A DNA stretch of 64,000 nucleotides. It comes from UBA4744 sp963717135. Lineage in GTDB: Bacteria; Actinomycetota; Acidimicrobiia; Spongiisociales; UBA4744. Position 1 is the stretch's first letter. Each line of letters opens with the position of its first letter. Positions 7,366 to 16,479 of this stretch are shown one piece after another. The stretch lies in assembly GCA_963717135.1 (NCBI GenBank), contig CAVQVN010000002.1, forward strand, positions 62,001-126,000, read 5' to 3'. A program made the position numbers and the translations under genes. Below the pieces are notes generated by a model. That model searched no databases. It was given only the letters and a program-made list of their open reading frames with translations, and had not been told where the DNA came from.

Positions 7366-9945
7366 GTGAAAGCTCTGGTTCATTTCTTGTCCGGCGCCGC
7401 CCAGCGCGCTCCGGTGTTTATCGTGGTGGTGGTCGTAATCGCCACGCTGCTGTTTGGCGCTCTCAACTCGCAGATGGTTCGCGAGACCGGTCAGGAGGGG
7501 TTCGCTCCGGACACGCCGGAGATCCAGGCTTCCGAACGCATTGGTGATCTTTTCTCGAGCGGCGCCTCCGAAGAGGTGATACAGGTGGTGATTACCGGGG
7601 ATGACGTGATCAGTGCCGCCGGTTTGAAGGCCGTTCAGGAGATCAACCGGGTGGTGGCGGAGAGTGACGCCGGAGCATATTTGTCCGAGCAGCCGCAGCG
7701 ACCCGGGGTCGTGTCCTTTCTGGACGGTGTCCTGGGAGCCGCCGCCCAGCAGAATCTCCCTCTGGCTGCGCTGGGCGATGCCGACGTGAAAAAGATCTAC
7801 CAACAGGCTGCCGAGTTCGCTCCCCCCGAACAAACCGGATTCCTGACGCAACTCGCCTCACAGAACGCCGACCTGACGGTGCCGTCGTCGCCGGCGGGTC
7901 TGGCCATCATCTTCCTGGACGCTTCACAATTCAGCGACGGTGATGAAGCGTTCACCCAGTTGGTGGAACTGGAAGCCGATCTCGGCCAGGCGTTGCGCGC
8001 CATCGATGCCGGAGAGGGCATCACCGTCGAACCATTCAGTTTTGCGTTGCTCTTCGGCGAAGACACGGATTTCCTGGCGGAGGTCGGCCGCTTGTTCATG
8101 ATCGCAATAGCCATCATCCTGGCCATTCTCGGTTTCGTGTACTTCCTGCGTCCCAAGGTCGGGCTCACCCTATTTGGGGCGCTGCGGCGCAGCGGCGCCG
8201 ACATCGGTCTGACGATGGGGGTCATCCTGATGGCGATCGTGTGGGAACAAGGGATCGGGGTGTTGCTCGGACCCGGCTATCTGGAGTGGATCGGCCCCTT
8301 CAACGAGATCGGTCAGATCATTCCGATCCTGCTGGTGGGTCTCGGCGTCGACTACGCCATCCACTTGACCGCCCGCTACCGGGAAGAATTGGGGGAGGGT
8401 CGCGACGTGACGGGAGCTACCGGCCGGGCGATCGGCACCGTGGGTGTCGCCCTCATCCTGGCGACCGTCACTACCGCGGTCGGGTTCCTCACCAACGTGT
8501 TCAGCCCGCTTCCGGCACTGGCCGATTTCGGGATCCTTTCCGCAGTGGGCATCGGGGCAGCCTTCATCTTGATGATGACCTTCGTACCGGCCGTCCGACT
8601 CCTGCTGGACCGCCGGGCAGAACGGGCCGGCCGGTTGCCGAGTGCCGCCCTGGCCGCAGGTGCTACCGAGCGGGCCCTCCCGAGGCTGATGGCGCGGACC
8701 GCGGCGCTGGCCGAGCATGCCCCGATTCCCACGCTGATCATTGCGCTAGTGCTGGGTGGCGTCGGTTATTTCGGCCTGACCCAACTCGATACGAAGTTCA
8801 GCTTCACCGACTTCCTCCCTGAAGATTCGCCGGCCGTGACAACTCTCAATACCTTGTCGGAGGAGTTTGGAGGCGGGTTTGGCGAATCGACCTCGGTGCT
8901 CATCGAAGGCGATGTGGCGACACCGGCAGCCCACAATGCGATGCTGGAAGCCTGGGGGAATCTGGCCGACACCGAAAACGTCGCTTCTTTTGGCGGTTTC
9001 GCCCAGGCCCAGTCACCGGTCTCCGTGGTAGCGACTCTTCTGCAACCCACCGAGGAGTCCCAAGGACAACCGGCTTCGCCTGAGTTCGCGGCCGTGGCTT
9101 TTGCCAATGGGCTTCAGGAGGATCTCACGGTGACCGCCGACGCCGATGTTGATGCCATTTACGCGGCAGCTTTGGCTGCAGCTCCCGACGAGATGGGTCA
9201 GGTCTTGTCCGGTTCGGCCGGCAATTTTGGTGCCGCTCAGTTCACGATCCAGACGAGCGCCGGAGAAGAGGGCGCGGTTGAGCTGCGGACCGCATTGGAC
9301 GGCGATTTTGTGTCCTTGACCGACGCAGGCCTCTTGGTGACGCCCACCTCCCAAGAGATCATCTCATCGGTGATCATCCAGAGCCTCTCCGATTCGCAAG
9401 TACGATCCCTGTTCATCACCCTGGCCGCGGCCATGCTGCTTCTAATCGCGAACTTCTGGTTTGAATCGCGCCGGCCGTTCCTCGGGGTGATCACGATTCT
9501 CCCGGTGGCGCTGGTGGTCTTGTGGACTTTCGGAATGATGGCCGCCACGGGAATCCCCTTCAACCCGATCACCGCCACGCTATCGGCGCTGGCGATCGGA
9601 ATCGGCGTTCCGTTCACTATTCATGTGACGCACCGTTTCCAGGAGGACCGGATTCGTTTCGACGAGCCCGAGGAAGCCATCAGGTCCACAGCTCGCCACA
9701 CCGGCGGAGCGCTGGCCGGCTCGGCGTTCACCACCATGGCCGGGTTTGGTGTCCTGATGACCTCTTCCTTGAAGCCGTTTGCCCAAATGGGGCAGGTCAC
9801 CGTCTATGCGATCGGTTTCGCCCTCATTGCATCAGTGTTGGTGCTCCCGTCGATGCTGGCACTATGGGATGGCTGGCATCGGCGCCGGGGCGATGATGTT
9901 CTCGACCGGAGGGCTCTGGAGTCCGTCGAGCTGATCGCGGATTAG
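7366..9945 (+). CDS. MMPL/RND-family transporter
   Basis: 859 residues from GTG with AGGGAG upstream. It has the duplicated RND layout: one N-terminal helix (about 18-36), an extracytoplasmic domain, a helix bundle (about 240-420), then the same again (about 450-475, an external loop, 685-850). The sterol-sensing-like segment GLGVDYAIHLTARYREE lies in the first half and GIGVPFTIHVTHRFQEDR in the second. Actinobacterial MMPL proteins export lipids or hydrophobic compounds; the substrate here is unknown. The next gene begins 3 bases after its stop and probably works with it. Confidence 0.85.
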   Translation: MKALVHFLSGAAQRAPVFIVVVVVIATLLFGALNSQMVRETGQEGFAPDTPEIQASERIGDLFSSGASEEVIQVVITGDDVISAAGLKAVQEINRVVAESDAGAYLSEQPQRPGVVSFLDGVLGAAAQQNLPLAALGDADVKKIYQQAAEFAPPEQTGFLTQLASQNADLTVPSSPAGLAIIFLDASQFSDGDEAFTQLVELEADLGQALRAIDAGEGITVEPFSFALLFGEDTDFLAEVGRLFMIAIAIILAILGFVYFLRPKVGLTLFGALRRSGADIGLTMGVILMAIVWEQGIGVLLGPGYLEWIGPFNEIGQIIPILLVGLGVDYAIHLTARYREELGEGRDVTGATGRAIGTVGVALILATVTTAVGFLTNVFSPLPALADFGILSAVGIGAAFILMMTFVPAVRLLLDRRAERAGRLPSAALAAGATERALPRLMARTAALAEHAPIPTLIIALVLGGVGYFGLTQLDTKFSFTDFLPEDSPAVTTLNTLSEEFGGGFGESTSVLIEGDVATPAAHNAMLEAWGNLADTENVASFGGFAQAQSPVSVVATLLQPTEESQGQPASPEFAAVAFANGLQEDLTVTADADVDAIYAAALAAAPDEMGQVLSGSAGNFGAAQFTIQTSAGEEGAVELRTALDGDFVSLTDAGLLVTPTSQEIISSVIIQSLSDSQVRSLFITLAAAMLLLIANFWFESRRPFLGVITILPVALVVLWTFGMMAATGIPFNPITATLSALAIGIGVPFTIHVTHRFQEDRIRFDEPEEAIRSTARHTGGALAGSAFTTMAGFGVLMTSSLKPFAQMGQVTVYAIGFALIASVLVLPSMLALWDGWHRRRGDDVLDRRALESVELIAD

Positions 9946-9948
9946 GCC

Positions 9949-10422
9949 ATGGGCGGCATCGAGATTCCCAAAGAGGTGGCGGACGCCGAAAGAGTTCCAG
10001 AAGATCTCGATGCCAACCTGCCCGGGTCCTACGAATTCCCCAGGCCTCGCCGACGCCGAACGTCGGGTTTCATATTTCTCGGGGGCGCTCTTCTGGCCGT
10101 GCTGGGAGCCACCCAGGGACTGCCATCTGGTCTGTATGTGTTGGCCGGGGTGCTCGCCGCCCTTGGTGGCTATCATTTCTTGTCCGCATGGGAATTGGGC
10201 ACGACGGCCGAAGAAGCTCTGGCCGCGACCGGTCGAGAGGTGTCCTTTCCGGTCGGACATTCGTCGGCGGCAGTGGTGTTCGAAGGTTGGCGATCGAAAC
10301 CGATCTGGCATGTGCTGGTCTACTCGTCCGACGACCCACCGACCATCCGGGGTCTGGTTCGCGTGGACGCGGTCACCGGGGCGGTGGTGGACCAGGCCTA
10401 CGAAGAGGAAGTCGGACCCTAG
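9949..10422 (+). CDS. Small membrane protein of unknown function beside the MMPL transporter
   Basis: 157 residues. An acidic N-terminus (1-30) is followed by PRPRRRR, two membrane helices (about 42-58 and 62-78) and a C-terminal cytoplasmic domain of about 75 residues ending in acidic DQAYEEEVGP. No family recognised. It starts 3 bases after the transporter stop, so it is in the same operon and may be an accessory subunit. Its TAG stop overlaps the TAG stop of the convergent citrate synthase gene by 4 bases (CTAG). Confidence 0.65.
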   Translation: MGGIEIPKEVADAERVPEDLDANLPGSYEFPRPRRRRTSGFIFLGGALLAVLGATQGLPSGLYVLAGVLAALGGYHFLSAWELGTTAEEALAATGREVSFPVGHSSAAVVFEGWRSKPIWHVLVYSSDDPPTIRGLVRVDAVTGAVVDQAYEEEVGP

Positions 10423-11714
10423 CTGCTTCTCTCTTCAATCGGCACCCAGTCTCTGGTGGATTCACCCGTGTAGATCTGGCGCGGACGACCGATTCGGGTC
10501 GAGGGATCCTGTTTCATTTCCTGCCATTGGGCTATCCAACCCGGCAACCGGCCTACCGCGAACAGGACGGTGAATAGATCGGTGGGGAAGCCCATCGTCC
10601 GGTAGATGACTCCCGAATAGAAATCGACGTTGGGATAGAGCTTTTTCTCCACGAAGTAATCGTCTTCGAGGGCTACTTCCTCAAGTTGCAACGCCGCGTC
10701 GAGGAGGGGGTCGTCCGTACCGAGGAGACCAACGATCTGTTGGGCGTACTGCTTGAGGATCTCCGCCCGGGGATCGAAGTTCTTGTACACCCGGTGACCG
10801 AACCCCATGAGGCGGAAGGGATCGTCCTTGTCCTTGGCCCGAGCGACAAAGGGGGCAATATCACCTCCGGCTTCGACGATCTCATCGAGCATCTCCACCA
10901 CCCGCTGATTGGCGCCGCCGTGAAGGGGACCCGAGAGAGCATGGACACCGGCTGCCACCGATGAGTAGAGGTTGGCCTGTCCCGAGCCAACTACCCGCAC
11001 GGTGGTGGCCGAGCAGTTCTGCTCATGGTCGGCATGCAGGATGAACAATACATTCAGAGCCCTGGCGACGACCGGATCGATCACGTACTCCTCGGTCGGG
11101 TAGGAGAACATCATGTTCAGGAAATTGGACACGTAGTCGAGATCGTTACGTGGGTACACATACGGCTCGTTGCGGCTGTACTTGTAGGACCAGGCGACCA
11201 TGGTCGGCACCTTGGCGAGCAATCGTTTCATGCTGATGTCTGATGCCCAGCGATCCGACGGATCCAGGGCGTCGGGATAGTAGGTGGCCAGGGCTGATAT
11301 GGCCGAAGCGAGGATCTGCATCGGATGCGCTTCCCTGGGAAACGCCTCGAAAAGATGCTTCATGTCCTCACGCAGCATCGTGTGGTATGTGATCTCGTCC
11401 GTGTAGCTATCCAATTGGGCGCGGGTAGGGAGCTCACCGGCAGAGAGGAGATAGGCCACCTCGAGAAACGAGGCGGACTCGGCCAGCTGTTCGATCGGGT
11501 ATCCACGATACCGGAGGACGCCTTTTTCGCCGTCCAGAAAAGTGATCGAGCTCTTCGTCTCCGCGGTGTTGGCGAAACCCTTGTCAAAGGTGACTACGCC
11601 GCTGGTTGCCCGCAAGCGGTTGATATCCACCGCGATTTCACCCGTCGAGCCGACAATCACCGGAAGGCGGTATTCGTCGCTGCCGATTCGCAGTGTTGCA
11701 TCTTCATTTGTCAT
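10419..11714 (-). CDS. gltA: Citrate synthase
   Basis: 431 residues from the ATG at 11714, chosen because GGAAGGAA lies 5 bases upstream; a longer frame begins 27 bases earlier. It condenses acetyl-CoA and oxaloacetate in the TCA cycle. Catalytic residues are visible: His in HADHEQNCSATTVR, His in GFGHRVYKNFDPR, and Asp in NVDFYSGV. The extra N-terminal beta domain (about 1-60) fits the hexameric, NADH-sensitive type. It lies 116 bases downstream of the EF-G-like gene on the same strand. Confidence 0.93.
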   Translation of the reverse strand: MTNEDATLRIGSDEYRLPVIVGSTGEIAVDINRLRATSGVVTFDKGFANTAETKSSITFLDGEKGVLRYRGYPIEQLAESASFLEVAYLLSAGELPTRAQLDSYTDEITYHTMLREDMKHLFEAFPREAHPMQILASAISALATYYPDALDPSDRWASDISMKRLLAKVPTMVAWSYKYSRNEPYVYPRNDLDYVSNFLNMMFSYPTEEYVIDPVVARALNVLFILHADHEQNCSATTVRVVGSGQANLYSSVAAGVHALSGPLHGGANQRVVEMLDEIVEAGGDIAPFVARAKDKDDPFRLMGFGHRVYKNFDPRAEILKQYAQQIVGLLGTDDPLLDAALQLEEVALEDDYFVEKKLYPNVDFYSGVIYRTMGFPTDLFTVLFAVGRLPGWIAQWQEMKQDPSTRIGRPRQIYTGESTRDWVPIEERSS

Positions 11715-11830
11715 GTTGGTTCCTTCCGGACTAGCCGGCACATCGGTTCACCGGGCGCCGGTTGGCGACCCTTGCCGGACATGCAATTGGTGACTTGTGG
11801 TTTCCGTCCTCCACTTGGACGTCGGTGCCA

Positions 11831-13888
11831 TCAATCCTCATCGCGTTGCTTGGCGGCAGCTATGACCTTGTCCGCCTCGTTGCTCGGCATCTCCTGATAG
11901 TGGTCGAATTGCATCTCGAAGATGCCGCGTCCACCGGTGATCGAGCGGAGGTCGATGGCATACCGTTGCATCTCGGCCAGCGGCACCTCGGCGGTCACCA
12001 CCCGCAACCGGCCGTCGGAGTCCATGCCCAACACCCGTCCCCGTTTGGCGTTGAGATCGCCGATTACATCGCCCATGTACTCCTCGGGCACCCGGATGTT
12101 GGCCTTGACGATTGGCTCCAACAACACCGGCCGAAGGTTGGCGGCGGCCGCCCGAAAGGCCAGTATGCCCGCCATACGGAACGACAATTCGTCCGAGTCG
12201 ACCGAGTGGTACTTACCGTCGAAGACAGTGGCTCGAACGTCGATCGTCGGATATCCGGCCAGGATGCCTCTCTGGAGGCCCTCCTGAATGCCCTTGTCGA
12301 CTGCCGGAATGTACTGACGAGGAATCGAGCCGCCCTTGATGCCGTCGACGTACTCGTAACCTGATCCGCGGGGAAGGGGTTCGAATCTGACAGAAGCCAC
12401 ACCAAACTGCCCCCGGCCGCCGCTCTGTTTTTTGTGTTTGCCTTCGGCTTCAGCGGAGGCGGTGATGGTCTCCCGATAAGGCACCGTGGGCACGGCGGTG
12501 TCGACATCCACCCCGAACTTCCTGGCCAACCGGGCAACGGTCACATCCAGATGCGTGTCGCCCAAACCGGACAGGACCGTTTCCTTCGTTTCCGCTCGAC
12601 GCTCGACACTCAGGGTGGGGTCCTCTTCGGCGATCTTGGCCAGCGCGGTCGATAGCTTCTCTTCGTCCTGGGCCGCCTTGGGGAAGACGGCCAGGCTCAT
12701 GACCGGCTTGGGGAAAGGCACTCGGGCGATCTGGACGTTGTTTCCGTGGCTTCGCAACGTGTCGCCGGCGATCACCGATTCGAGCTTGGCCACCGCCGCG
12801 AGATCCCCCGTGACCACTTCCGGGGCATCGTGGTGCTCCTTTCCCTGCATGAAGAACAGATTGTGCATCCTCACCTTGCCGCTGTGGCCGGCGTGGTCCA
12901 GCTCGTCGTCAGCCTTGATTGAGCCGGAGAACACCCGAAACAGGGAGACGCGTCCCACATACGGGTCAGAGATGGTTTTGAAAACGTAGGCCACCGCCGG
13001 CCCGTTCGGGTCGACGACCAACTCATCGCCGACGGCCAGAGGAGGCTGAGCATGTTCAAGTGGATTAGGACCGAAGTCGACCAGGAAATCGGCCAGGGTG
13101 TCGATCCCGATCAAGGTGCTGGCCGACCCGACGAGCACCGGGAATACCTCACGATCCAACATACCTTGATGGATCACCTCGACCATTTGCTCACGGGTTG
13201 GTTCTTCCCCCTCGAAGTACTTCTCCATCAGGGCGTCGTCGGTCTCGACGACCGACTCCACCAGCGCCGTGTGGGTTTCCCGGACTGTGTCGGCCAGATC
13301 GGCGGGCGGGTCGGTGGGGGAGCCCACCGGATTGCCTCCCGTATAGGTATGCGCTCGATTGGAGACGATACGGACCAGTCCGGAGAGTTCAGTCTCAGTT
13401 CCGATCGGGAGGTGGATGGGAGCGATCCGTTTTCCGAAAGCTTCTTGCAACTCGGCCAGAGCACGCGAGAAGGAGGAGCGTTCCCGGTCGAGTTTGTTGA
13501 TGAATACGGCGCGGGGAATGCCTTCCTCGGCAGCCAGATCCCAGAGGATCTCGGTCTGTACCTCTACCCCGTCCACCCCGGAAACCACGAACAGGGCGAG
13601 GTCCGCAGCGCGGAGGGCCGACCGGGCGTCACCCAGAAAGCCGGCGTACCCGGGGGCATCGATGATGTTGACTTTGTGTCCCTTCCAGGTGAAGGAGGCC
13701 AACGCCAAACTCAGCGATATCTGTCTCTCGATTTCCTCGGGTTCAAAGTCGGTGACGGTGTTGCCGTCTTCGACCCGGCCTACCCGAGTGGTCGCTCCGG
13801 CGGTGAAGAGGAGGGCCTCGGCGAGCGACGTTTTACCGCTCCCTCCATGACCGACCAGTACAACATTCCTGATCTTCTCCGGAATCAC
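11831..13888 (-). CDS. Elongation factor G-like GTPase (EF-G2 type)
   Basis: 685 residues from GTG at 13888, with GGAGG four bases upstream. GTPase motifs: P-loop GHGGSGKT (13-20), DAPGY in place of the usual DxPGH, and NKLD. Domains II to V of the EF-G fold follow, including the domain IV segment GGRGQFGVASVRFEPLPRG. The DAPGY change and overall divergence place it with the actinobacterial second EF-G (FusA2-like), whose function is not settled; it is not the housekeeping fusA, which normally sits with rpsL-rpsG-tuf. Divergent from pgsA. Confidence 0.85.
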   Translation of the reverse strand: MIPEKIRNVVLVGHGGSGKTSLAEALLFTAGATTRVGRVEDGNTVTDFEPEEIERQISLSLALASFTWKGHKVNIIDAPGYAGFLGDARSALRAADLALFVVSGVDGVEVQTEILWDLAAEEGIPRAVFINKLDRERSSFSRALAELQEAFGKRIAPIHLPIGTETELSGLVRIVSNRAHTYTGGNPVGSPTDPPADLADTVRETHTALVESVVETDDALMEKYFEGEEPTREQMVEVIHQGMLDREVFPVLVGSASTLIGIDTLADFLVDFGPNPLEHAQPPLAVGDELVVDPNGPAVAYVFKTISDPYVGRVSLFRVFSGSIKADDELDHAGHSGKVRMHNLFFMQGKEHHDAPEVVTGDLAAVAKLESVIAGDTLRSHGNNVQIARVPFPKPVMSLAVFPKAAQDEEKLSTALAKIAEEDPTLSVERRAETKETVLSGLGDTHLDVTVARLARKFGVDVDTAVPTVPYRETITASAEAEGKHKKQSGGRGQFGVASVRFEPLPRGSGYEYVDGIKGGSIPRQYIPAVDKGIQEGLQRGILAGYPTIDVRATVFDGKYHSVDSDELSFRMAGILAFRAAAANLRPVLLEPIVKANIRVPEEYMGDVIGDLNAKRGRVLGMDSDGRLRVVTAEVPLAEMQRYAIDLRSITGGRGIFEMQFDHYQEMPSNEADKVIAAAKQRDED

Positions 13889-13955
13889 GTGACCTCCAGT
13901 GGCGTCTGGCTTTGGCCGGATTGTAGTGAGCAGAATCAACCATCGGTCGGTGTGC

Positions 13956-13961
13956 TACCTT
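13956..13961 (+). promoter_or_regulatory. -10 box of the pgsA-patA-pimA operon
   Basis: TACCTT about 20 bases upstream of the pgsA GTG. An AAGGAG ribosome-binding site follows at 13970-13975, so this message has a short leader, unlike the leaderless ones in the window. Confidence 0.4.
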
Positions 13962-13981
13962 CCGGGATCCAAGGAGCGTAC

Positions 13982-14554
13982 GTGATCGAAACAAGGATCC
14001 GCCCGCGAATCGATGGAGCGCTGCAGACGGCGGGTCGGATGCTGGCACGCCTCGGCCTCAGACCGGCTCACCTGACCACCCTGGGTCTGTTGTTGACGAT
14101 CGGAGGAGCCTATCTGGTGGCCGCCGATGGCCTGATTGCGGGCGGCGCGCTGGTAGCAGTCGGGTCATTCGTGGACGCGTTGGATGGACCGGTTGCTCGT
14201 CATCGTGGTACGGCCGGGCCCCGCGGAGCGTTTCTCGATTCCGTTACCGATCGGATCGGCGAAACTGCCATGTTTGCCGGAGTCGCCTATGCGGTCTCCG
14301 ATGATCCGCTGTTGGTGGCGCTGGCCGTCGCCAGCTTGGGGGCCTCGTTGATCACCTCGTATCTGCGAGCCAAAGCCGAGGGAGTCGGAGTGGACGGTCT
14401 GGCCGGGATCATGGGGAGAGCCGAGCGGGTCATCCTCTACTGCCTCGGGGTGGGGACCGGGCAAATCGGCCCGATGCTCTGGTTGATGGCTGCTTTGACG
14501 TGGCTGACGGTCGTTCAACGGTTTGTTTCGACGTGGCGCCAGTTGGAATCGTGA
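13982..14554 (+). CDS. pgsA: CDP-alcohol phosphatidyltransferase, likely phosphatidylinositol phosphate synthase
   Basis: 190 residues from GTG with AAGGAG 5 bases upstream; a much longer frame reads back into the antisense of the EF-G-like gene and is not credible. The CDP-alcohol transferase signature D-x2-DG-x2-AR-x9-G-x3-D-x3-D is intact in DALDGPVAR...GAFLDSVTDR (about 62-88). About six membrane helices. In Actinomycetota this position next to patA and pimA identifies the enzyme that joins CDP-diacylglycerol to inositol phosphate. The stop overlaps the patA GTG (GTGA). Confidence 0.88.
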   Translation: MIETRIRPRIDGALQTAGRMLARLGLRPAHLTTLGLLLTIGGAYLVAADGLIAGGALVAVGSFVDALDGPVARHRGTAGPRGAFLDSVTDRIGETAMFAGVAYAVSDDPLLVALAVASLGASLITSYLRAKAEGVGVDGLAGIMGRAERVILYCLGVGTGQIGPMLWLMAALTWLTVVQRFVSTWRQLES

Positions 14555-15429
14555 GCGGTATCTTCGAATATTTCGCCTACCGGCTGGCCGTTGCCTTGTT
14601 CGGTCTGCTGCCAGAAGCCCTGATGAGGCGAACCGGGAGGGCCCTGGGAACGCTGGCCTACTCGCGGGCCGATGGTCGAAGACGGATGGCGATCCGCCAC
14701 ATGACCCGGGTTTTGGGCGCGGAAGCAGAGGTGGAGGCCGCGGCCCGCGAGGTCTTTGCCGCCTACGGGCGCTACTGGGCCGAGGTGTTCTGGGTGCGGT
14801 CCCGGCGGGTACCGGTCATGCTGGATCGAATCGCCGTTGAGGGTCTCGATCGGGTGAAGGCCGCGCAGGCGACGGGCCGCGGAATGATCTTCGTCCTTCC
14901 CCATGTCGGGAATTGGGAGGTAGCGGGCAGCGTCGCCCACGATCTCGGTTTGGAACTGATCGCCGTTGCGGAAAACCTGCCGAACCCCCGATTGACCCGT
15001 TGGTTTGTCGACGTTCGCAAGGCTTTCGGTATCGACGCGGTGCTCGCAGACGGAAGCGCCAACGTCATGGGATTGCTAACCGAGGGATTGCAGCGGGGCG
15101 CTGCCGTGGCGCTAGTGATGGATCGGAATATCGGAGACGGGGGAGTTGGGGTGGAGTTTTTTGGGGAGCGGACGGAATTGCCGGGCGGAGCGGCCGCTCT
15201 GGCGGCCCGGCTAGTTGTGCCGGTCTTTCCCGTTGCTGCGTTTTTCGCCGATGGGGCGGGCCATCATCTCGTAATCGAGCCGCCCGTCGACATTCCGACC
15301 GAAGGACCGGGCCGGATAGCCGTCGGAACCCAGCGTATAGCCGCGGCCCTCGAAGCATTGATTCGCCGGGAACCAACTCAGTGGCACATTCTTCAACCGA
15401 ACTGGCCCTCAGACCGCGCCGTCAAATGA
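14551..15429 (+). CDS. patA: Phosphatidylinositol mannoside acyltransferase
   Basis: 292 residues, starting at the GTG that overlaps the pgsA stop. It belongs to the LpxL/HtrB-like acyltransferase family; PatA acylates the mannose of PIM at the inner membrane face. The catalytic HX4E motif is visible as HVGNWE near residue 130, and an N-terminal amphipathic or membrane segment (IFEYFAYRLAVALFGLLP) anchors it. Flanking pgsA and pimA genes, each overlapping by 4 bases, support the assignment and tight co-expression. Confidence 0.88.
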   Translation: MSGIFEYFAYRLAVALFGLLPEALMRRTGRALGTLAYSRADGRRRMAIRHMTRVLGAEAEVEAAAREVFAAYGRYWAEVFWVRSRRVPVMLDRIAVEGLDRVKAAQATGRGMIFVLPHVGNWEVAGSVAHDLGLELIAVAENLPNPRLTRWFVDVRKAFGIDAVLADGSANVMGLLTEGLQRGAAVALVMDRNIGDGGVGVEFFGERTELPGGAAALAARLVVPVFPVAAFFADGAGHHLVIEPPVDIPTEGPGRIAVGTQRIAAALEALIRREPTQWHILQPNWPSDRAVK

Positions 15430-16463
15430 GAATCGCCGTCGTCTGTCCCTACTCAATCGATGAACCGGGCGGTGTCCAGCAACAAGCGATCGGTCTGGTT
15501 GAAGAGATCCGAGCGATCGGCCACGAGGCGTGGTTGGTGGCTCCGGGAACGAAGGGGCCTTCCGAAACCAAGCTGGTCGGCCGGTCGGTCCGGGTCAGGG
15601 CCAACGGGTCCATAGCACCGATTGCATTACACCCGGCAACGGTCGGCAAGACCCAACGGGCCGTACGGGGAGCCGACGTGGTCCACATCCACGAACCGTT
15701 GATGTTTCTCACCTCCCCGGCCGCCTACCTGGGTACCGACGCACCGGCGGTGGGCACCTTTCATGCGGATCCATCTACCCGGGTACGGGCTCTCTACCGG
15801 TTCGCCGGACCGGCGTTGCGAAAGGTCCTCTCCCGTCTCCAGGCGGTTACCGCTGTGAGCGAAGCGGCCGCATCGGCCGTCCGGCATCTGGTCGGCGAAT
15901 TGTCTTTGATTCCCAATGCCATCGACGTTGGAGCTTTCGCGCTTCAGGAGGACCGTCACCTCAACCGGGTGGCGTTCCTGGGCCGCGACGAGCCGCGCAA
16001 AGGTCTCGACGTTCTCCTGGCCGCCTGGCCGATAGTTCGGGCCGCCGTGCACGACGCGGAGTTGATCGTGCTTGGTGCGGACCGGGGTGGTCAAGACGGC
16101 GGAATTCGCTATCTGGGCACAACATTGGCGTTGGAGAAACGTCGGCAGCTGGCTCAGGCCGGCATCTATTGCGCACCCAATCTGGGGGGCGAGAGTTTCG
16201 GGGTCGGTCTGCTGGAGGCCATGGCAGCCGGCTGCGCACCGGTGATTTCCGACCTGGAGCCGTTCCGGCAGGTGGCCGGCACCGTGGCCCGCTATGCCGC
16301 GGTCGCCGACCCGCAGAGTCTGGCGAATCAACTGATCGAAGCGCTTCGAGACCGCCGGGGATCAGAGCGGCAGGGCCAAGCTGCCAGGCAAGCCGCCGCC
16401 GCCTATGACTGGAGGCATGTGCTGCCCCGTTATGTCGAACTGTACGAACGAGTCCGACGGTAA
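15426..16463 (+). CDS. pimA: Phosphatidylinositol alpha-mannosyltransferase
   Basis: 345 residues from the ATG that overlaps the patA stop (ATGA). GT4-family GT-B glycosyltransferase that adds the first mannose from GDP-Man to PI. Visible features: N-terminal MRIAVVCPYSIDEPGGVQQ with the PimA-type GGV donor loop, HIHEP (His of the acceptor site), VSEAAAS, FLGRDEPRKGLDVLL for phosphate binding, and the EX7E motif within GESFGVGLLEAMAAGC. It is somewhat shorter than mycobacterial PimA. Confidence 0.9.
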   Translation: MRIAVVCPYSIDEPGGVQQQAIGLVEEIRAIGHEAWLVAPGTKGPSETKLVGRSVRVRANGSIAPIALHPATVGKTQRAVRGADVVHIHEPLMFLTSPAAYLGTDAPAVGTFHADPSTRVRALYRFAGPALRKVLSRLQAVTAVSEAAASAVRHLVGELSLIPNAIDVGAFALQEDRHLNRVAFLGRDEPRKGLDVLLAAWPIVRAAVHDAELIVLGADRGGQDGGIRYLGTTLALEKRRQLAQAGIYCAPNLGGESFGVGLLEAMAAGCAPVISDLEPFRQVAGTVARYAAVADPQSLANQLIEALRDRRGSERQGQAARQAAAAYDWRHVLPRYVELYERVRR

Positions 16464-16479
16464 CCTGCGCAGTCCTCCT

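Noticed and set aside
13052..13981. Long N-terminal extension of pgsA
   Set aside because: It is the antisense of the EF-G-like gene. The GTG at 13982 has AAGGAG and gives the normal family length.
14913..15425. Extension of pimA upstream of its ATG
   Set aside because: Overlaps patA in another frame and has Arg/Gly-rich shadow composition; ATGA coupling at 15426 gives the conserved PimA N-terminus.
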